Source of the DNA: Gammaproteobacteria bacterium
Lineage (GTDB): Bacteria > Pseudomonadota > Gammaproteobacteria > Steroidobacterales > JABDKV01
DNA: 41,223 nt
Reading direction: 5' to 3'
Assembly: GCA_024638445.1 (NCBI GenBank)
Contig: JAHEKH010000015.1
Coordinates: 1-41,223 of the forward strand
The notes below the pieces were generated by a model that saw nothing but the letters and a program-made list of their open reading frames with translations, was not told the origin of the DNA and searched no databases. The position numbers were made by a program, and so were the translations under genes. Of this stretch, positions 36,644 through 41,223 are shown piece after piece. Numbering within the stretch: the first letter of the stretch is position 1; each line of letters starts with the position of its first letter.

Positions 36644-37708
36644 ATGCCTATTTTCTCCAGCAAACAACGGCCTGTACTTGGGCTTGACATAACGACGTCG
36701 TCCGTAAAGCTCATCGAATTGAGCAAGAGCGGTTCGCGTTACAAGGTCGAAGCGTATGCGGCACAGCCGACACCGCTCAATTCCGTTAACGAGAAAGCCA
36801 TCGTTGACGCGGATGCGGTGGGCGAGGCCGTGCGCATCGCTGTGAAGCGATCGGGTGCGCGCACGCGTGACGCCGCGGTCGCGATCAGCGGCGATGCGGC
36901 AATTACCAAGGTCATCCAGATGCCAGGCTCTTTCCAGGGCTCAGACCTCGAGGGCCAGGTGGAACTGCAGGCCGACCAGTACATCCCCTTCCCGATGGAA
37001 GAAGTCAGCTACGACTTCGAGATCATCGGTCCCTCGGAAAAAGACGCCGAGATGATGGACGTGCTGCTCGTTGCCACGCGCACCGAAAACGTCGAACAAC
37101 GCCAGGCAGCGGTTGAAGCCGCAGGCCTGAGCGCGAAGATCGTCGACGTCGAGGCATTCGCGCTGGAAAATGCCTGCCTGCTGATGACTCACCAGATGCC
37201 CGACGAAGGCGCCGATCACTCCATTGCGGTCATCGATTTCGGCGCTACCAGCACCAGCTTCAGCGTGCTGCGAAATCTCAAGGTCATTTATACCCGCGAC
37301 TTTGCCTTCGGTGGCCAGCAGCTCACCGAGGAAATCATGCGCACCTACGGCCTCAGCCTGCAGGAAGCCGGGCGCGCCAAGAAAGAAGGCGGCTTGCCCA
37401 GCAACTACGGGCCGGAAGTCCTCGATGCGTTTATCGACGACATGACCCAGCAGGTCAGTCGCTCGCTGCAGTTTTATCTTGCCTCCGGCGGTGGCCGCGA
37501 ACAGCCCGAGCAGATCCTCATCTGTGGCGGCTGCGCGAACATCCCGGGCGTCTCGGATCTCATCGCCAGCCGGGTCGGGATACCCACCGAAATCGGCGAC
37601 CCGCTAGGAAAAATGAAAGTAGCCTCAAAGGCCAAGGCCGCCGGCGTACAAAAAGATGCGACCGCGCTACTGACGGCCTGCGGCCTCGCGTTGCGGAGTT
37701 TCGACTGA
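36644..37708 (+). CDS. pilM: Type IV pilus inner-membrane platform protein PilM
   Basis: PilM is an actin-like ATP-binding cytosolic protein that binds the PilN N terminus and links the platform to the motor. The 354 residues begin with the typical FSSKQRPVLGLDITTSSVKLIEL (residues 4-26), the first phosphate-binding loop. Further ATPase-fold segments are AVAISGDAAITKVIQMP near 78-94, VIDFGATSTSF near 197-207 and ILICGGCANIPGVSDLI near 290-306. It has no membrane helix. pilN starts one base after its stop. A five-gene operon follows. Confidence 0.96.
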   Translation: MPIFSSKQRPVLGLDITTSSVKLIELSKSGSRYKVEAYAAQPTPLNSVNEKAIVDADAVGEAVRIAVKRSGARTRDAAVAISGDAAITKVIQMPGSFQGSDLEGQVELQADQYIPFPMEEVSYDFEIIGPSEKDAEMMDVLLVATRTENVEQRQAAVEAAGLSAKIVDVEAFALENACLLMTHQMPDEGADHSIAVIDFGATSTSFSVLRNLKVIYTRDFAFGGQQLTEEIMRTYGLSLQEAGRAKKEGGLPSNYGPEVLDAFIDDMTQQVSRSLQFYLASGGGREQPEQILICGGCANIPGVSDLIASRVGIPTEIGDPLGKMKVASKAKAAGVQKDATALLTACGLALRSFD

Positions 37709-37709
37709 C

Positions 37710-38282
37710 ATGCCTCGTATTAACCTGTTGCCATGGCGCGAAGAGCTCCGCAAGGAGCGTCAGCGCAATTTTGCGGTCGCAGCGGCCGGCGCGATTGCAC
37801 TCGGAATCGGCGTCATGATGCTTACCAAGACCATCATCAACGGCCAGATCGAGTTCCAGGAGGAACGCAATCGAACGCTGCAGGCAGAGATTGCACAGCT
37901 CGATGCACAGATCGGCGAGATTCGCGATTTGGAAGCCAAGAAGGCCAGGCTGCTGGCCCGCATGCAAAGCATCGAGGAACTGCAGCGCAGCCGCCCGGAG
38001 GTTGTGCATCTTTTTGACGAACTCGCTCGCACCCTGCCCGATGGCGTCTACCTCGAGTCCGTCAAGCAGACCGGCAACCGGATCACGCTCAAGGGTAAGG
38101 CACAGTCCAGCTCTCGCGTGTCGGCGTACATGCGCGCCATCGACCGCTCAGAGTGGCTTACCGATCCGGGTCTCGACGTGGTCGAGACCAAGGACAGCGG
38201 ACCTTCCCGGTTCAGCGAATTCACGATCTTTGCCGAACAGACCAACCCGAAGAAGCTGGACGAGGAGGATGACGAAGCATGA
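37710..38282 (+). CDS. pilN: Type IV pilus alignment protein PilN
   Basis: PilN is a bitopic inner-membrane protein. Its N terminus carries INLLPWREELR (residues 4-14), the conserved PilM-binding motif. One transmembrane helix follows (about 22-40), then a coiled coil (about 45-90) and a ferredoxin-like periplasmic domain with VYLESVKQTGNRITLKGKAQSSSRVSAYMRAI near 113-144. The acidic tail ends LDEEDDEA. The stop overlaps the pilO start by four bases, and the length of 190 residues is typical. Confidence 0.95.
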   Translation: MPRINLLPWREELRKERQRNFAVAAAGAIALGIGVMMLTKTIINGQIEFQEERNRTLQAEIAQLDAQIGEIRDLEAKKARLLARMQSIEELQRSRPEVVHLFDELARTLPDGVYLESVKQTGNRITLKGKAQSSSRVSAYMRAIDRSEWLTDPGLDVVETKDSGPSRFSEFTIFAEQTNPKKLDEEDDEA

Positions 38283-38905
38283 ACTTCCTCGAGCAACTCC
38301 AGTCCCTCGACTTCAACGACATCGGCCGCTGGCCGCTGCTGTTCCGGGCGCTGTTTATCGGCCTGTTGTTCCTGCTCGTCGCCGGTGGCGGCACTTACTG
38401 GTTCGTGGTGAAGAAGACGCTGCCGGACCTGGAGCGGGTACAGCAGCAGGAAGTCTCGCTGCGCCAGACCTTCGAGAACAAGCAGCGAAAGGCAGTGAAC
38501 CTCGAGGCTTACACCGAGCAGCTCGACCAGATGGAGGGCTCGTTCGGCGCCATGCTGCGGCAGCTGCCCAACCGGACCGAGGTGCCAAGCCTGCTGGTCG
38601 ATATCTCGCAGACCGGTCTCGCGGCCGGCCTGGAGGAAGAATTGTTCCAGCCGTCTGGCGAAATTCCGAAAGACGTGTATGCCGAGCTGCCTATCCGCAT
38701 CCGGCTGCGTGGCTCTTTCCATGAACTGGCCGCCTTCGTCAGCGGCGTCGCGGCACTCCCGCGTATCGTGACGTTGCACGACATCCAGATCAGCCGGCCA
38801 CAGGGCACGCAGAACGAACCGCAGGACTCGGACCTGGTGCTCGACCTGACGGCCAAGACTTACCGGTATATCGAGGACACCGAGACCGCGGGGGCCTCGT
38901 TATGA
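38279..38905 (+). CDS. pilO: Type IV pilus alignment protein PilO
   Basis: PilO forms a heterodimer with PilN in the inner membrane and periplasm. The 208 residues have one transmembrane helix (about 20-42), a coiled coil (about 47-85) with LPDLERVQQQEVSLRQTFENK, and a periplasmic domain with QMEGSFGAMLRQLPNRTEVPSLLVDISQTGLAAGL near 84-118. This is the family signature. The second half has YAELPIRIRLRGSFHELAAFVSGVAALPRIV. It overlaps pilN and pilP by four bases each. Confidence 0.96.
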   Translation: MNFLEQLQSLDFNDIGRWPLLFRALFIGLLFLLVAGGGTYWFVVKKTLPDLERVQQQEVSLRQTFENKQRKAVNLEAYTEQLDQMEGSFGAMLRQLPNRTEVPSLLVDISQTGLAAGLEEELFQPSGEIPKDVYAELPIRIRLRGSFHELAAFVSGVAALPRIVTLHDIQISRPQGTQNEPQDSDLVLDLTAKTYRYIEDTETAGASL

Positions 38906-39411
38906 TGCGTATTATCCTGGTTGCCGGCCTGGCGCTCGCCGTGCTGACGGGTTGCTCACGCGACATGTCAGACCTCGACCAATACATCACCGAGACCCAT
39001 GCGCGTAAGGGCGGGCGAATTGAACCGCTGCCGCAGATCAAGCCTTACGAAACCTTCGTTTACTCGGCCAGCGACCTGCGTTCGCCGTTTGAACCGACCG
39101 CTGACGACAACACCGACCTGGTTTCCAACAGCAACATCCGTCCGGACCAGGCCCGGCCGCGCGAGTTTCTCGAGCAGTTCCCGCTCGACACCCTCAAGAT
39201 GGTTGGAACGATCAACCTGGCCGGCACGCATTACGCGCTGGTTAAAACCGCCGATGGGTTGTTGCATCGCGTCCGGGTGGGCAATCACATGGGACAGAGC
39301 GAAGGCCGGGTCGTGGAAGTATCCGACTCGGAAATAAAACTCATTGAAATTATCAGCGACGGCCTGGGCGGCTACATCGAACGCCCGGCAGCCGTCGCGT
39401 TGAGCGACTAA
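38902..39411 (+). CDS. pilP: Type IV pilus lipoprotein PilP
   Basis: PilP is a lipoprotein that links PilN/PilO to the secretin PilQ. A lipoprotein signal (RIILVAGLALAVLTGCS) has its lipobox cysteine at residue 18. The middle is extended and disordered with the conserved YSASDLRSPFEP near 54-65. The C-terminal beta domain has LDTLKMVGTINLAGTHYALVKTADGLLHRVRVGNHMGQSEGRVVEVSDSEI near 95-145. Length (169 residues) is typical. pilQ starts 15 bases downstream after a GGGAG ribosome site. Confidence 0.96.
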   Translation: MMRIILVAGLALAVLTGCSRDMSDLDQYITETHARKGGRIEPLPQIKPYETFVYSASDLRSPFEPTADDNTDLVSNSNIRPDQARPREFLEQFPLDTLKMVGTINLAGTHYALVKTADGLLHRVRVGNHMGQSEGRVVEVSDSEIKLIEIISDGLGGYIERPAAVALSD

Positions 39412-39426
39412 CCGGGAGTTTTTGTA

Positions 39427-41223
39427 ATGACGTGGACCAATACGCCCAGCGAAGTCAGACAGGGGGATACGCTGTGGCGCTGGCGCCTTTCGGGGCTCGC
39501 CGGCCTGTTGCTGAGTTTCCTCATGATGCCTGCATGGACGGCGGATGCTCCGACAAACATGCTCGAAGAACTGGACGTGCAAACGCTCCCCGGCCAGCAG
39601 CTCCAGCTGCGGTTGCGCCTGAGCGGTCCTGCGCCCGAACCGCTGAGCTTCACCATCGATAACCCGGCACGAATTTCGCTCGACCTGCCCGACACCGGGC
39701 TGGCCCTGCCCTCGCGCCGCCGCGACGTCGACATCGGCGCGCTGCGCACGATCCTGGCCGCCGAAGCGACCGGCCGCACCCGCATCGTGCTCAACCTCGA
39801 TACGCTGGTCCCGTACGAAACACAGGTCCGGGGCAACGAAATTTTTGTCACGCTGGCCTCGGGCTCGCAGTCAGCGGGGCCCTTCGGCCCGGCGGTCGCA
39901 GCCACCAGTGCGCCGGCCACCACCGGCAGCGCGCTGCCCGGTGAGCGGACGATCCGGTCCGTCGATTTCCGTCGCGGCCGGGACGGTTCCGGCCGGGTCG
40001 TGGTATCGCTGAGCGATCCACGCACGGTGGTCGACCTGCGCGAGCAGGGCAATACCGTCATCGTCGATTTCCAGAACACCCGCCTGCCGGCCGAAATGCG
40101 TCGCCGCATGGACGTCATGGATTTCGCGACCCCGGTGAGCACCGTCGACGCGACCCAGTCCAACGCCGATGCCCGGCTCATCGTCAGCGCCAGCGGCGCC
40201 TACGAGCAGGTCGCCTACCAGACCGACGACCGCTTCACCGTGGAACTCAAGCCGTATGTGCCCACCGCGGCGGACCTGTTCGAGGAGCAGCAGACCAAGG
40301 ATTACACCGGCGAACGGCTGACGCTCAACTTCCAGGACATCGACACCCGCTCGGTGCTGCAGCTGCTGGCTGACGTCAGCGGCATGAACATCGTCGTCAG
40401 CGACACGGTGTCCGGTAACGTCACCCTGAGGCTGCAGAACGTTCCCTGGGACCAGGCGCTCGACATCATCCTCGAGACCAAGGGTCTCGACATGCGCCAG
40501 CGCGACAACGTGGTGATCATTGCCCCGGCCGCCGAACTGGCGAATCGCGAGCGCGCCGAACTCGAAAAACTCAAGCAGTTCGAGGAACTCGCACCGCTGC
40601 GTTCGGAATTCATCCAGGTCAACTATGCCAAGGCGCAGGAGCTGGCGGATCTGATCCAGGCCGGTGCCGGCGAGCAGTCGCTGCTGTCCACCCGAGGCAG
40701 TGTGGCCATCGATGATCGCACTAACACGCTGCTGGTGCAGGACACGGCCGACAAGCTCACGGAAATCCGCCGCCTGGTGCAGACACTGGATATCCCGGTG
40801 CGCCAGGTGCTGATCGAGTCCCGCATCGTGGTGGTCAATGACGACTTCACCCGCGAACTCGGCGTGCAGGCCGGCTACACCGCAATTTCCGATAACAGCT
40901 CGGATGGCCTGATCTCGGTCACCGGCTCGGCGACCGGCTCAGACGTCATCGTCGGCTCCGCCGTCGACAACCTGGGCTCCACGGGCTCGCCATACCCGGT
41001 GACCCTGCCGAACATCGAAGACCGGTTCGCGATCAACGCACCGGTCGGCGGCCCGGTCGGCCGCCTCGCGCTGGCCATTCTGGATTCCGATTACCTGCTC
41101 GACCTCGAGCTGTCCGCGCTGCAGTCGGAAGGCCGCGGCGAGATCGTCTCGACGCCACGCGTCATTACCGCCAATCAGCAGGAAGCGCGGATCAAGCAGG
41201 GTGTCGAAATTCCCTACCAGGAG
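39427..41223 (+). CDS. pilQ: Type IV pilus secretin PilQ, C-terminus cut by window end
   Basis: PilQ is the outer-membrane secretin through which the pilus passes. The open frame runs from the ATG at 39427 to the edge without a stop (599 codons). A signal peptide (about 18-38) precedes two AMIN domains that bind peptidoglycan (about 45-135 and 175-275, with PARISLDLPDT and TVIVDFQNTRLP). The secretin/TonB short N-terminal domain follows (about 300-360, with LNFQDIDTRSVLQLLADVSGMNIVVSDTV). The NolW-type domain (FIQVNYAKAQELADLI, DDRTNTLLVQD) follows near 395-460. The start of the secretin core has RQVLIESRIVVV near 458 and the last bases read GVEIPYQE. About 120 further residues are expected outside. 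Confidence 0.96.
   Translation, partial: MTWTNTPSEVRQGDTLWRWRLSGLAGLLLSFLMMPAWTADAPTNMLEELDVQTLPGQQLQLRLRLSGPAPEPLSFTIDNPARISLDLPDTGLALPSRRRDVDIGALRTILAAEATGRTRIVLNLDTLVPYETQVRGNEIFVTLASGSQSAGPFGPAVAATSAPATTGSALPGERTIRSVDFRRGRDGSGRVVVSLSDPRTVVDLREQGNTVIVDFQNTRLPAEMRRRMDVMDFATPVSTVDATQSNADARLIVSASGAYEQVAYQTDDRFTVELKPYVPTAADLFEEQQTKDYTGERLTLNFQDIDTRSVLQLLADVSGMNIVVSDTVSGNVTLRLQNVPWDQALDIILETKGLDMRQRDNVVIIAPAAELANRERAELEKLKQFEELAPLRSEFIQVNYAKAQELADLIQAGAGEQSLLSTRGSVAIDDRTNTLLVQDTADKLTEIRRLVQTLDIPVRQVLIESRIVVVNDDFTRELGVQAGYTAISDNSSDGLISVTGSATGSDVIVGSAVDNLGSTGSPYPVTLPNIEDRFAINAPVGGPVGRLALAILDSDYLLDLELSALQSEGRGEIVSTPRVITANQQEARIKQGVEIPYQE

Overview
The window is GC-rich, almost fully coding, chromosomal DNA of a respiring, probably piliated gammaproteobacterium. 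The evidence is gene order and family content: gmk-rpoZ-spoT-ridA-recG, divergent yicC/rph, ubiC-ubiA, mrcA divergent from pilMNOPQ, a LysM/BON Kbp protein and a cysteine-bearing ribosomal protein L31. The sequence alone does not support naming a genus. There is no insertion sequence, phage gene, CRISPR array, tRNA or rRNA. Almost every protein falls in a known housekeeping family, so no clearly new system is present. The best candidates for undescribed biology are small conserved-looking proteins inside the cytochrome oxidase cluster and some DNA sites.

Layout: (1) 1-5217, minus strand: uvrD, then the potassium uptake genes trkA-trkH, then the start of a TRAP-transporter small permease that runs off the window. 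(2) 5277-14861, minus strand: a compact cluster for an aa3-type cytochrome c oxidase whose subunit II carries a fused cytochrome c domain. It holds structural subunits (ctaC, ctaD, ctaE), copper and assembly factors (Cox11/CtaG, SURF1, a Sco-like protein, a 39-residue small protein, DUF2909 and DUF2244 proteins), both heme A synthesis enzymes (ctaA, ctaB) and two unrecognised proteins. (3) 15025-18836: bioC, a divergent comF, kbp with a good terminator, and ubiC-ubiA for ubiquinone synthesis. (4) 18889-21063: an orphan MASE1 hybrid histidine kinase behind a pair of palindromes. (5) 21173-27829, minus strand: yicC-gmk-rpoZ-spoT-ridA-recG. (6) 27930-33255, plus strand: PP2C phosphatase, rph, rdgB, hemW, an AT-rich gap with two perfect inverted DnaA boxes, rpmE and an M48 protease. 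(7) 33262-36353, minus strand: an unknown 204-residue protein and penicillin-binding protein 1A. (8) 36644 to the end, plus strand: pilM-pilN-pilO-pilP-pilQ for type IV pilus assembly; pilQ is cut by the window edge.

Regions 2 and 3 together describe aerobic respiration: ubiquinone and heme A synthesis, copper delivery and the terminal oxidase. Regions 5 and 6 join nucleotide and RNA metabolism with the stringent response. Region 7 plus 8 is the usual pairing of a peptidoglycan synthase with the envelope-spanning pilus complex. Genes left of about 27.9 kb mostly run leftward and those to the right mostly run rightward.
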